Below are positions 9,169 to 18,122 of a stretch of DNA of 64,000 bases, in pieces. Origin of the DNA: Roseburia sp. 499 (GTDB lineage Bacteria > Bacillota > Clostridia > Lachnospirales > Lachnospiraceae); contig NZ_CP135164.1 in the NCBI RefSeq assembly GCF_001940225.2, forward strand, positions 2,790,001-2,854,000. The letters are read 5' to 3'. A program made the translations under genes and the position numbers. The stretch's first letter is position 1; each line of letters starts with the position of its first letter. The notes beneath the pieces are model-generated. The model was not told the DNA's origin. It made no database searches and saw only the letters and a list, made by a program, of their open reading frames with translations.

Positions 9169-10254
9169 TCACATGTTTTCCAGACGTTCCATAGCACTCT
9201 GCAACATTTCCTGTGTTATCTTATACGGATAGTGTCTCACATCCGACATCTCCGGAATTCGCTCTATGGTCTCTTCAAACTCTTTTCTGGTGATTCCAAT
9301 ATCCTTTAGTTTCAGTGGAAGTCCCAGTTCTTGATTCAAATGATAAATTTTCCGGAATTCTTCTTCCTGTCCATCGCACAAAAGAGCATACAGCACACCA
9401 AAACCGACCACTTCACCGTGAAGATGTTCCCGTTCTATTACCGGATAGGCTGTTAACGCATAAAAAATTGCATGAGCAAGTCCGCTGTTATAATCCGGAG
9501 TAAAGTCCCTGGTCAGGAAAATGGACGCGATTCCCGTCGTTATCACAATAGAAAGTACTGCCTGCTCCAGTTCATAAGAACAGATTCCCTTCCGGTTATC
9601 CTGATAAGCCTTTGCTCCATACTGTACCAAAGGGTCTAGACACATACGGCTCATTGATACTCCCAGAGCTGTAAAATGTGGCAAATCCTCTCCACGGGAT
9701 GAAATGGTTGCTTCATAGTATTTTGCATAGGTGTCACCGATTCCTGCCCAGAGATATTTCTCCGGTGCTTTTGCCATAATTTCCGTATCAATAAACGCAT
9801 GAATTGCCGGCTGTGTAAAAAAATGAGGTTTTAAAAAGGTTCCATCTTCATTATACATGATGGACACAGAGGTACATGCTGCACAGTTAGAAGCAATGGT
9901 CGGAAACGTGAAAATCGGCTTTTTCTCTTCGATACAAAGGCACTTACAGGTATCCAGACACTTTCCTCCGCCTACGGCAAACACCATATCAGCCTCTCCA
10001 TACACCTTAAGTGCCTTCAGGTGTTCCACCGCTGCATAAGTGCAGTCTGTTCCAAAGTATTCATGTCCTATCACTTCAAACCCATTCTCCTGAATTGCTT
10101 TTAACAGTTTGGATGAAGCCGCTTCATAAGATTTTACACCGCTAATAATTAAGACCTTTTTTCCAAAAGGACTGCAAATCTTTTCTATCTGTCCATAAAT
10201 ATCACTTCCTATGGAATAGCTTGGTAAATGCATCTCATAATTTTCCAACTTCAT
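9169..10254 (-). CDS. Iron-containing alcohol/glycerol dehydrogenase-like protein
   Basis: A 361-residue GldA/DHQS-like dehydrogenase. It has the NAD-binding 'GGGKCLDTCK' (95-104) and metal-ligand motifs: Asp in 'GIGDTYAKYYE', His in 'GLAHAIFYAL' and His in 'LHGEVVGFG'. The fold oxidises or reduces small alcohols or hydroxy-ketones with NAD(P). It is the last gene downstream of the T-box-controlled ABC uptake genes with only about 35 bases between, so it is probably expressed with them. Its substrate cannot be read from sequence; a link to tryptophan or an aromatic metabolite is only a guess from context. Confidence 0.85.
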   Translation of the reverse strand: MKLENYEMHLPSYSIGSDIYGQIEKICSPFGKKVLIISGVKSYEAASSKLLKAIQENGFEVIGHEYFGTDCTYAAVEHLKALKVYGEADMVFAVGGGKCLDTCKCLCIEEKKPIFTFPTIASNCAACTSVSIMYNEDGTFLKPHFFTQPAIHAFIDTEIMAKAPEKYLWAGIGDTYAKYYEATISSRGEDLPHFTALGVSMSRMCLDPLVQYGAKAYQDNRKGICSYELEQAVLSIVITTGIASIFLTRDFTPDYNSGLAHAIFYALTAYPVIEREHLHGEVVGFGVLYALLCDGQEEEFRKIYHLNQELGLPLKLKDIGITRKEFEETIERIPEMSDVRHYPYKITQEMLQSAMERLENM

Positions 10255-10288
10255 GTTTTCCTTCCTCCATTCACTTTGCCGCTATCTT

Positions 10289-11098
10289 TTATCCCTCACT
10301 GGAAAGCAGAATTCTGTCATTATCAAACTCTTTCTGTTTTTTCATGGAATACATCTGAATCAAATCTTCCATGGTCATGTTTTCCCGTTCTTTTCCGGAT
10401 ACATCCAAAATAATCTCACCGGAATCCAGCATAATCGTTCTGCTTCCGGTAGTCAGAGACTGCTTCAAATTATGGGTAATCATCATGGTGGTAATGTTAT
10501 TTTCTTCCACAATTGTTTTCGTAATCTCCATAACCTTTTCTGCTGTCGCCGGGTCAAGCGCTGCCGTATGTTCGTCTAACAACAGCAATTTCGGAACAGA
10601 AAGTGTACACATCAAAAGAGTCACAACCTGACGCTGACCTCCGGAAAGAAGACCAATCTTTGTCTTCATTCTATCCTCTATTCCCATATGGTAACGTGCA
10701 AGATTTTCCTGAAAAAATGCTATCTTCTTTTTCGTAATTGCGGACGAAAACGGATTGGCATGCCGTTCTGACCTGGTATAAGCAAGTGCCAGATTCTCTT
10801 CAATGGTCATATTTGGCGCTGTCCCCTTCATGGGGTCCTGAAAAACACGTCCTATTTCCCTTGCTCTTTTATGTTCACTTTTGTATGTAATATCCTCATT
10901 ATCCAAAAAAATATGTCCGCCATCTACCAGAAAACTTCCACAAATAGCATTAAATAAGGTACTTTTTCCCGCTCCATTCGAGCCAACTACTGTAACAAAC
11001 TCTCCTTTTTTCAAAGAAAGGCTCATGTCTTTAATCGCCACATGTTCATTGACGGTTCCTTTTTCAAATGCTTTTGTAATATTCTGTATCTCTAACAT
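10289..11098 (-). CDS. ABC transporter ATP-binding protein (TrpZ/LivF-like)
   Basis: A 269-residue ABC ATPase with Walker A 'GSNGAGKST', the signature 'LSGGQRQ' and Walker B 'LLLLDEHTAALDP'. It would power uptake through the adjacent permease. The start ATG (11096-11098) overlaps the permease stop by one base, which makes the upstream in-frame extension to 11185 unlikely. Together with the PF04392-type binding protein and BPD_transp_2-type permease this matches the TrpXYZ/HrtA-like importers known in Firmicutes. Regulation is through the upstream T-box. Confidence 0.92.
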   Translation of the reverse strand: MLEIQNITKAFEKGTVNEHVAIKDMSLSLKKGEFVTVVGSNGAGKSTLFNAICGSFLVDGGHIFLDNEDITYKSEHKRAREIGRVFQDPMKGTAPNMTIEENLALAYTRSERHANPFSSAITKKKIAFFQENLARYHMGIEDRMKTKIGLLSGGQRQVVTLLMCTLSVPKLLLLDEHTAALDPATAEKVMEITKTIVEENNITTMMITHNLKQSLTTGSRTIMLDSGEIILDVSGKERENMTMEDLIQMYSMKKQKEFDNDRILLSSEG

Positions 11099-12033
11099 TA
11101 TCTCTCCGCCTTTCTTTGTTTTCTTTCTGCCATCTTCTGCTTCGCCGCCGGAATTGCCAATGTAATGGCTACAATCAAAGCACAAGTAAGCTTCATCAGA
11201 TTGGCACTCTTGTCCCCGAATATGTTTTCTCTGATAACAAGGGCTACAATTAACTTATATAATACAGAACCAAGCACTGCCGACACAACTCCAACTGCCG
11301 GTCCTCTTTTTCCCAATATCGCTTCTCCGATAATGACTGCTGCGAGACCGTAAATCAAAGTTCCATTTGACGTGTTAATATCGGAATATCCAAGACTCTG
11401 TGATGCCAATGCACCGGAAAATCCAATCAGTGCATTCGCTATCATTAATCCGATTATCTTTGTTCTATCCACATTGATGGAAGATGCACTTACCATATCC
11501 GGATTATCTCCCGTTGCCCGAATACAAAGACCGATACGTGTCCGGAAGAACCATATCATGATACATACTACCAGAATTACAATCACAAAACTTACCACCG
11601 CCTTTACCACGCTGGTCTGAAACTGCCCCCGAATTTCCAAAAGCTCTTTTACCTTTTCAAATACCGTATTTTTGTCGTAACTCAAATTAGTAGTGGCACC
11701 CTTCTCTGTCATAGAATAGCCAACCAGATTAATAGAATACAGTCCGCTCATGGTAATGATTCCGGCTAATACCGGATGTACCTTCAACTTTGTCTGCAAA
11801 AAACCGGTAATGATTCCGGCGCAGGCGCCTGCCAACATTCCTGCAAAAAGAGCAAATATGGGATGTCCATTCAAAGCAGTCAGAACAGATATCACCGCTC
11901 CAAAGCCAAAACTTCCTTCTGTTGTCAAATCCGGAATGTCCAAAATCCGAAGCGATATGTAAATTCCCATTGCCAACAAACCATATATCAGGGCATCCGG
12001 CAGATTTGATAAGTAATATTGTAATTCAATCAT
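11098..12033 (-). CDS. ABC transporter permease (branched-chain/TrpY type)
   Basis: An integral membrane protein with about 8-9 hydrophobic segments of the LivH/BPD_transp_2 family (for example 'ALIYGLLAMGIYISLRILDI' near the N-terminus and 'GLAAVIIGEAILGKRG' late). It forms the channel for the solute delivered by the binding protein encoded upstream. I prefer the ATG at 12031-12033 because AGAGG precedes it; a TTG seven codons upstream has no SD. The gene overlaps its ATPase partner by one base. Confidence 0.9.
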   Translation of the reverse strand: MIELQYYLSNLPDALIYGLLAMGIYISLRILDIPDLTTEGSFGFGAVISVLTALNGHPIFALFAGMLAGACAGIITGFLQTKLKVHPVLAGIITMSGLYSINLVGYSMTEKGATTNLSYDKNTVFEKVKELLEIRGQFQTSVVKAVVSFVIVILVVCIMIWFFRTRIGLCIRATGDNPDMVSASSINVDRTKIIGLMIANALIGFSGALASQSLGYSDINTSNGTLIYGLAAVIIGEAILGKRGPAVGVVSAVLGSVLYKLIVALVIRENIFGDKSANLMKLTCALIVAITLAIPAAKQKMAERKQRKAER

Positions 12034-12046
12034 TTTCTCAATCCTC

Positions 12047-13036
12047 TTATTCAAGTATGTTTACTTCATACTCAGTCTGAATACTGTCTTCTGTTAATCC
12101 CAAAGCTTCCATTGCTGTCTTGTTTACAGAACAATAATCAATACCAATAACCTGAGATGGAATCTCTGTCAATGCTTTTCCTTCTAAATACTCAATTGCC
12201 ATATCCGCTGTTTTTTTACCAATTCCCTTATCGTCAATTGCAAGTGTTGCAAAGCAACCGGAAGCTACTGTTGTTGCAGAGGAACAGTAAGTAGGAATTC
12301 CCTTTTCATTACAGATTTCTGCTAATTTTTCAACTCCATCCTGAATGATGGAATCGTTTGGTACAAAAATTGCTTCTGCTCCATCACTAATTAAAGCATT
12401 TACTGCTGTTTCAATATCTCCGGATGTTGGTGCAGTAGTTACTGTATAAGCAATTCCCTGTCCATCCAGATACTCTTTACACTGTTCTATGGTATTTGTT
12501 GCATTATCTTCATTTCCGCTATAAATCAATCCATACTTTTCTACCGGAGTGGTTGCCTGAGCAAGTTCAAAAATTTCAGATACCGGAATGGCATTGGAGG
12601 TTCCTGTTGCATTTTTATCAGGTGCTTCCATGTCTGTAAGAACTCCTGCTGCTACCGGTGCAGATACTGCACAGAAAAATACCGGCGTGTCAGATTCTGC
12701 ATTTACAAATCCCTGTGTAGGAGGTGTTGCTATGGTAAATACCACATCATAAGTTCCATCTGTCATATTGTTTACAATAGAAGAAAGTGCAGATGCATCT
12801 CCTGCTGCACACTGGTAATCAAATTCTGTATTTTCCTCTGTGTAACCTTTTGCCTCCAACTCTTCTAAAATTCCTTCTTTCATATCCATGAATGCACCAT
12901 TTTCCACCATGGTAACAATTCCAACTTTTTTCTTATCGCCATCGGAATTATCGGAACCTTTCTCACTTCCACATCCCACAGCTACTGTTGCTGCCATAAC
13001 TACTGTTAATAAAATACTCAATACTCTCTTTTTCAT
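12047..13036 (-). CDS. ABC transporter substrate-binding lipoprotein (TrpX-like)
   Basis: A 329-residue type II signal-peptide protein (lipobox AVGC) with the two-lobed periplasmic-binding fold of the ABC_sub_bind family ('GIVTMVENGAFMDMKEGI', 'GAEAIFVPNDSI'). Homologues in Firmicutes include TrpX, inferred to bind tryptophan. It is the first gene after a T-box leader, so its level should rise when a particular tRNA is uncharged. A strong SD (AGGAGG) precedes the ATG. Substrate identity depends on the T-box specifier, which I could not fix with certainty. Confidence 0.88.
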   Translation of the reverse strand: MKKRVLSILLTVVMAATVAVGCGSEKGSDNSDGDKKKVGIVTMVENGAFMDMKEGILEELEAKGYTEENTEFDYQCAAGDASALSSIVNNMTDGTYDVVFTIATPPTQGFVNAESDTPVFFCAVSAPVAAGVLTDMEAPDKNATGTSNAIPVSEIFELAQATTPVEKYGLIYSGNEDNATNTIEQCKEYLDGQGIAYTVTTAPTSGDIETAVNALISDGAEAIFVPNDSIIQDGVEKLAEICNEKGIPTYCSSATTVASGCFATLAIDDKGIGKKTADMAIEYLEGKALTEIPSQVIGIDYCSVNKTAMEALGLTEDSIQTEYEVNILE

Positions 13037-13059
13037 CTTCTTTTCCTCCTCTTAAAATA

Positions 13060-13345
13060 AGAAAAGTCCTTATTTTTACATAATGTAAAAATAAGGACAA
13101 GTCATCAAATAAACCTGCGGTACCACCTTGATTGATTCTTATGGAATCCACTCTTTAGTAATGCTAACACATCACCTGTCTTTAACGCAGACAATACGTC
13201 TTGGATACTCAGCATCAGCCTTTCCCTTCGCCCTCTACAGCCCATGTATCCAAACACTACCTACCGGTTTCCACCATCCCAGCTCTCTGTGCGGGCCCTT
13301 TTGCATACCTTTTCTGTATCAGCGGTTTCATTTTTTTACTTGTGG
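13060..13345 (-). promoter_or_regulatory. T-box riboswitch leader of the ABC uptake operon
   Basis: The minus strand carries the T-box antiterminator core AAGGTGGTACCGCAGG (complement 13114-13129). Upstream is a stem I-like region with the conserved AGAG and distal-loop bases (AGAGAGCTGGGATGGTGG). Downstream is a terminator hairpin in which GTCCTTATTTTTACAT pairs with its complement (about 13066-13098) before a T-run. An uncharged tRNA binding the leader would favour read-through. UGG triplets are present in stem I but I could not place the specifier loop securely; Trp is the expectation from the transporter family. Confidence 0.92.
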
Positions 13346-13348
13346 GTA

Positions 13349-13377
13349 ATTATAGTCTGTATGATTTTATTTGTCAA
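13349..13377 (-). promoter_or_regulatory. Sigma-A promoter of the T-box operon
   Basis: A consensus promoter on the minus strand: TTGACA (13372-13377), a 17-base spacer, and TATAAT (13349-13354). Transcription would begin near 13342, just at the start of the T-box leader. The remaining 13380-13600 stretch shows nothing recognisable. Confidence 0.88.
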
Positions 13378-13600
13378 TAGCATTTTTTAATTATCTTGCT
13401 TTTTAAAAGTGTATCTGTCCGAGTTCTTTTGGCATACCCTTATCGAGCATTCTTGTTGCTGCTGTCTAGAAGAACCAGAAGTGTGAGTTCATATGAAAAT
13501 CCAATTTTTTCTATTCAGGTTCCGGTGCATGAAGGGAAAAACCGAGTTTCGAATTAGGGAAATTAATATCATTCCTGCAAATGCAATAGCTGAATAGTAG

Positions 13601-15196
13601 CTACCCCACCGTTTTTATAATCAAAATCTTATCTCCCGCTTTTATCTGCTCGGAAGACATCTGATTGGTACTTACTATGTCTGCAATTGTAGTATAGTTT
13701 TCCTTGGCAATATCCCATAATCGGTCCTGTTCCTTGGCGATATACCCTATAATGCCCGGGCTTTCCTGCAACGCCTCCATGTCTAATGGTTCCTCTTCTA
13801 CCTCTGTCATCTTTTTGATTTCTTGCCGTTCAAATACAATACAATTTAGATTAATCACTGCTTTTACTTCTACCTGAGTGCTATCTGTCATTACGGTTGT
13901 CATCTGGTCAATTCCTGCCTGCAAATGATAACGGCAATTTTTATTAATTCCCGGAACCTCTATTAGATAATGAAATGGCAGTACATCCCTCATAGATGCC
14001 ACCGGCATCTTATCATCTGTTGTCACATAGAGAACTCCCACCTGCAATGTTCCTTCTACCTGAATACCATCTGTTACAAGCTCTGTCTGTTCCACAACCG
14101 CATTTCCTTCACTGGCGCAAATTTGCAAAATAGATTCTTGATTTTGATCTATATTCATCTTTTCTGCAATTCTACACTTAGAGAAATTGCGTACCAGAAG
14201 TTTTTCAAGTATTGTATCTTCATAAACCGGATTTATCTTTGCTTCTATAGAGTACATATCCTCTACCATCTGATTTTCCTCTTCTGAAAAAATCTTAATT
14301 TCCAAATCCAGCACCAACTCCAAATGAAGCATCCGCTCTTCACCATCATAATCCGGCTTTGCTTCTAATTCTACCCCTGCAATCTGATAGGAAATGTCAC
14401 TTATCATGTCCTCTGTACTTCCCGGACAATCAATCATTCCTACAAAGGGCAACGCATTTTCCACCCATTGCAAACGTTCTTCTTCATCTTCTCCCTCATA
14501 CAAAACAAAAATCAGCGCTTCGCCTTTAATGTTCAGCTGATTTTCCCCTAATTTCATTTCCACGCCTCGAAGTTGGACGCTTTTCCAAAGAATCTGACGA
14601 ATATTCGGCTTATTAGACGGAAGTACAATTTCTTCCTTAAAACGATAAGTATCCTTTTGAGATAATAAAAGCGCCATAGCTGTCACAGAATTATTTAATA
14701 TCTGAAGCCTATCACTTTCTTCTGCTCCGGTTACCAGCTCTTCATCATAATTTTCATCTACCGTTGCCTTTAGTACCACCAACGCCTTAACACTTACTTT
14801 TCTGGAATTGATAATTCCCAAAGACAAGTCCTCCATCTCCCATGTAACCTTTGCCGAATCATATTCATTCACCCCATCCATTGCGAGACTTTCCTGAAAC
14901 GGAATTTCCCCCACCAGACTATCAATTTTTCCGGCATCCTGATCACTACGATAAAGCATAGAAAACTTAAGTACTCCCTTCAGCCATACATGCCCCTGCG
15001 TAATACTAGTCTCATCTAAGCGTATTTCTCCCCGATCCATAATGATTCGTATCAAATCCGGCTTTACATCAGGTACATTAAAGTCATCATCCAAGGTAAT
15101 CTGCGTAACCGCTTCTCCCTTTCCCCGGCTCATATGTATATATTTTTTTAATAATTCCAAAGCAAAAAAACGCTCCCATTCTGAACTTTTGTACAT
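13601..15196 (-). CDS. SPOCS (DUF3794) and LysM domain protein
   Basis: A 531-residue protein with repeated SPOCS-type beta domains (DUF3794) across about residues 20-460 and a C-terminal LysM module from about 483 ('AKEQDRLWDIAKENYTTIADI'). There is no signal peptide. SPOCS/LysM proteins are typical of spore-forming Clostridia and are associated with the spore coat or cortex (SafA/SpoVID-like roles), the LysM binding glycan strands. It stands next to veg. Family placement is firm; the exact function is inferred. Confidence 0.88.
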   Translation of the reverse strand: MYKSSEWERFFALELLKKYIHMSRGKGEAVTQITLDDDFNVPDVKPDLIRIIMDRGEIRLDETSITQGHVWLKGVLKFSMLYRSDQDAGKIDSLVGEIPFQESLAMDGVNEYDSAKVTWEMEDLSLGIINSRKVSVKALVVLKATVDENYDEELVTGAEESDRLQILNNSVTAMALLLSQKDTYRFKEEIVLPSNKPNIRQILWKSVQLRGVEMKLGENQLNIKGEALIFVLYEGEDEEERLQWVENALPFVGMIDCPGSTEDMISDISYQIAGVELEAKPDYDGEERMLHLELVLDLEIKIFSEEENQMVEDMYSIEAKINPVYEDTILEKLLVRNFSKCRIAEKMNIDQNQESILQICASEGNAVVEQTELVTDGIQVEGTLQVGVLYVTTDDKMPVASMRDVLPFHYLIEVPGINKNCRYHLQAGIDQMTTVMTDSTQVEVKAVINLNCIVFERQEIKKMTEVEEEPLDMEALQESPGIIGYIAKEQDRLWDIAKENYTTIADIVSTNQMSSEQIKAGDKILIIKTVG

Positions 15197-15232
15197 TCTA
15201 TTCAGAACGGAAACGTTTTATTCATTTCATTC

Positions 15233-15481
15233 CTAACACAACTTCATTCTAACATCTCTTGTAAGCACATCTGCATAGCTAAAAGATAATAGCTGTGGCG
15301 GATTATTTTCATTATCATCATTTATCTGAACTGTAAAAACACAAGGATATGCGCCCTTAATTACACCTTCCTGCACATCTACCCGGTTTCTTCCTCTATC
15401 TAACTGAATCAAAACTTTGTTTCCCAACTGCTGTAATACGGATGCTCTTACTTTGGAGATATCTTCCTGTCTTACTATCAT
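15233..15481 (-). CDS. veg: Veg family protein
   Basis: A small protein of 82 residues matching Veg ('GNKVLIQLDRGRNRVDVQEG'), which in B. subtilis affects biofilm gene expression and is widely conserved in Firmicutes. The fold is a small SH3-like beta barrel. The length is typical and the gene is near the SPOCS/LysM gene on the same strand. Strong conservation contrasts with a poorly understood biochemical role. Confidence 0.92.
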   Translation of the reverse strand: MIVRQEDISKVRASVLQQLGNKVLIQLDRGRNRVDVQEGVIKGAYPCVFTVQINDDNENNPPQLLSFSYADVLTRDVRMKLC

Positions 15482-15586
15482 TCTTCCACCTCATTTTAAT
15501 TTTTTAGATTTTCAGTCCCTTATTATGTCAATTTCACTTTTTAGTATAGCACTGCGTTAAAGTGTTGTCAAATGAAATTTTACAAC

Positions 15587-15600
15587 CGAACAAATGTATG
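15587..15600 (+). promoter_or_regulatory. LexA box upstream of dinB
   Basis: CGAACAAATGTATG matches the Gram-positive LexA (DinR) operator CGAACnnnnGTTCG at most positions, with the right half degenerate. It lies about 85 bases before the dinB start, consistent with SOS control. Confidence 0.65.
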
Positions 15601-15683
15601 GTAACATATATTTATTACAGTAGGTGCCTTTGCGAATGGCGTGGCGGGAACTGTAACCTATTCCCAAACTATTGGAGGATACC

Positions 15684-16862
15684 ATGGATAGACTTATTTT
15701 TCATATTGATGTAAATTCTGCTTACCTTTCCTGGTCAGCAGTGGAAAATTTAAAAAATGGAAGTTCTGTAGACCTTCGTGAAATCCCCGCCATTATCGGT
15801 GGAGATATGGCAAGCCGTCACGGAATCGTATTGGCAAAGTCTATTCCTGCCAAAGCATATAAAATAACCACAGGTGAACCTGTGGCGCATGCACTTCAAA
15901 AGTATCCAAAGTTAGTTATTGTTCCACCAAACCATCAACTTTACAGCGAGTACAGTCACCGTCTTATGGAGCTTTTAAAAACTTTTTCTCCTATCATTGA
16001 ACAAGTCAGTATTGACGAATGCTATATGGATTTTACTGATTATATCAAAGATTACCCCGACCCGGTTACTGCCGCTACACAGATTAAAGACACGGTACGC
16101 AACACCTTTGGTTTCACGGTAAATGTAGGAATTTCCAATAATAAGCTACTGGCTAAAATGGCTTCTGATTTTCAGAAGCCTGATAAAGTGCACACACTAT
16201 TTCCCAAGGAAGTGCCCGGCAAAATGTGGCCTTTGCCCGTCAGAGACCTTTTTATGGTCGGAAAATCCGCCGCTGCCACCTTAGAAAAGCTAGAGATTCT
16301 TACCATCGGTGATTTAGCACACATGGATATCGCTATTCTGGAAAGTCATATGAAGAGTCATGGAAGACTCATTTGGGAATTTGCAAATGGCATAGACGAT
16401 TCCCCTGTCCAGGCAGAGGAATCTGAATTAAAGGGTGTCGGAAACTCTACCACGCTTTCGCGGGATGCGGAAACTTCCGCAGACGCGAAAAAAGTATTGC
16501 GTGGCCTTTGCGACCAGGTAGCTTCCCGCTTAAAAAAATACGGTCAGCTTGCCGGAATGATTAGCACTGAAATCAAATACGCTACCTTTACCAATGTTTC
16601 CCACCAGCGACAGCTTCCTAATGTCACGGACGATGCCGCTACCTTGTACCACTATGCCTGCTTATTGTTTGACGAACTCTGGAACGGAGAACCCATTCGC
16701 TTGCTGGGCGTACGAACCTCTAAACTCACCACGGAACCGGAACCGATTCAAATGAGCCTCTTTGACTTGCCAAAAACGCAAAGAGAAATCAAAGCGGACA
16801 AGGCAGCAGAAGAATTGAGGAAACGTTTTGGCGATGAGGTTATAAAAAAAGGTTTCCCTTAA
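15684..16862 (+). CDS. dinB: DNA polymerase IV (Y-family)
   Basis: A 392-residue Y-family translesion polymerase. The palm motif near the N-terminus ('FHIDVNSAYLSW') and the catalytic 'SIDECYMDFT' give the acidic metal ligands. A helix-hairpin-helix thumb and little finger follow. DinB copies past damaged bases and causes mutations during stress. ATG 15684 is chosen because GGAGG lies six bases upstream; the upstream in-frame TTG has no spacing for it. A LexA-like box upstream suggests SOS induction. The C-terminus lacks an obvious beta-clamp peptide beyond 'QMSLFDLP', which does resemble one. Confidence 0.95.
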   Translation: MDRLIFHIDVNSAYLSWSAVENLKNGSSVDLREIPAIIGGDMASRHGIVLAKSIPAKAYKITTGEPVAHALQKYPKLVIVPPNHQLYSEYSHRLMELLKTFSPIIEQVSIDECYMDFTDYIKDYPDPVTAATQIKDTVRNTFGFTVNVGISNNKLLAKMASDFQKPDKVHTLFPKEVPGKMWPLPVRDLFMVGKSAAATLEKLEILTIGDLAHMDIAILESHMKSHGRLIWEFANGIDDSPVQAEESELKGVGNSTTLSRDAETSADAKKVLRGLCDQVASRLKKYGQLAGMISTEIKYATFTNVSHQRQLPNVTDDAATLYHYACLLFDELWNGEPIRLLGVRTSKLTTEPEPIQMSLFDLPKTQREIKADKAAEELRKRFGDEVIKKGFP

Positions 16863-17270
16863 TCCATCGACTTTAAAGCCTCGACCATATTTACTTTTTT
16901 TATCTTTGCACATACCGCGCTATTAATCACGATAGAAGATGTACCTTCATTGAGCGTAGTGTTCACAACCATCCATAAGAAAAATTGGAACGTTTTGCTC
17001 ATCTTTCAACCTTTTCCGTTCAATAATCCCCCCGAATTATCTGAGCCGGCACACCCTTTATTGGCTTTCTCGTAGTTAAAGCCGCAGAATATATACATAT
17101 GATAATAATTGCTACCCTATAGAATTCCAATACCTCCTCCAAGTAACGACACTGCAACCCCCTAGCCTGCATAGTGTCCATAAATACTGGAATTATAGTA
17201 CCCCAACGCCTTCATTCTATTCCAAACACACCCCATGTTGGAAAACAGCATCCTTATAACACTGTCACAT
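16859..17270 (-). pseudogene. Decayed FtsX-like ABC permease fragment
   Basis: The minus strand of this gene-less stretch can be read as a protein broken by at least three in-frame stops. Its last residues before the final stop are 'KIKKVNMVEALKSMD', which closely resembles the C-terminal signature of FtsX/MacB-type permeases. Earlier segments such as 'SLLGGGIGIL' look like membrane remnants, although I cannot match them securely. The sequence overlaps the dinB stop. It is best read as the eroded end of a transporter gene. Confidence 0.4.
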
Positions 17271-17292
17271 GACCAATACTTTCTTGTAACAC

Positions 17293-17364
17293 GAGTAATT
17301 GCTCACATTTTGAACATATCACTTCTTTTTCTTTTTGTCAATACCTTTTGTGAGTATTTACTCA
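17293..17364. promoter_or_regulatory. Paired palindromes at the TetR promoter
   Basis: A perfect palindrome TGAGTATTTACTCA (17351-17364) and a related imperfect one GAGTAATTGCTC (17293-17304) flank a candidate -35 TTGTCA (17335-17340). TetR-family repressors of exporters often bind TGAGTxxxxACTCA sites, so this is the probable autoregulatory operator of the gene at 17446. No such palindrome was seen before the exporter genes. Confidence 0.6.
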
Positions 17365-17445
17365 TATTCAATGAAACGGTTGCTTTTTTTTACCTGCTAT
17401 GTTAAATTTCATTATAGAAAAATATCAGATAATGGAGAGTTTACA

Positions 17446-18084
17446 ATGAGCGATAAATCCGTTCGTGTTCCAAAACAAGCACGAAGTATTGAAAAGAAAA
17501 ACCAAATTAAACAAGCAGCCCTCGAACTCATGTCTGAAAAGGGATATTTTGGCACTACTTCCAATGAAATTGCCAAGAAAGCCGGACTTTCTATCGGTAC
17601 ATTCTATTCCTATTTTGCTAATAAAAAAGATTTATATGAAGAACTGGTAAAAGATCTCTATCAAACAGTTTTAGAACAATTACCACGCTATGAATCAGAG
17701 ATGGATCTATCCCCCACTGAACTGGTTCGCAACCGTATTCAAATGATTATGCAATTACATACCTATATGTCTGATTTTCAAAAAGAGATTACCTGCTTGT
17801 CCCAACGCTACGATGAGTTCCGCGCCATTGAAGCCAAATACCACCTTAACCTTACTACACGGGCTATGCAATTATTAAATAATCATAAGGATATTCTTAG
17901 AATTACTGATATTTCCACTGCAGTATTGCTTATTAACCGATCTCTTGAAGCAGTTGCACATGAGCTACAATTTTACCCAAATTCTTTTGATCAAGATAAG
18001 ATAATAGATGAACTTACCGATATGTTCTGTCAATATGCAATTAAACCGGAATTTTTATCCGACAAAAAAACAGACCAGAACTGA
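17446..18084 (+). CDS. TetR/AcrR family transcriptional regulator
   Basis: A 212-residue regulator. The N-terminal helix-turn-helix is clear ('EKGYFGTTSNEIAKKAGLSIGTFYSYFANKKDLYEEL', here cited only as the family pattern at about residues 32-68). The helical C-terminal half would bind an unknown ligand. I start at ATG 17446 with GGAG upstream, since the longer frame begins in hydrophobic-looking leader sequence without an SD. It is convergent with the ABC exporter pair and could regulate it or only itself; the palindromes at its own promoter support autoregulation. Confidence 0.9.
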   Translation: MSDKSVRVPKQARSIEKKNQIKQAALELMSEKGYFGTTSNEIAKKAGLSIGTFYSYFANKKDLYEELVKDLYQTVLEQLPRYESEMDLSPTELVRNRIQMIMQLHTYMSDFQKEITCLSQRYDEFRAIEAKYHLNLTTRAMQLLNNHKDILRITDISTAVLLINRSLEAVAHELQFYPNSFDQDKIIDELTDMFCQYAIKPEFLSDKKTDQN

Positions 18085-18122
18085 CATTGTTCTGTCCTGC
18101 TTTCCTAATATCATATATAAAT

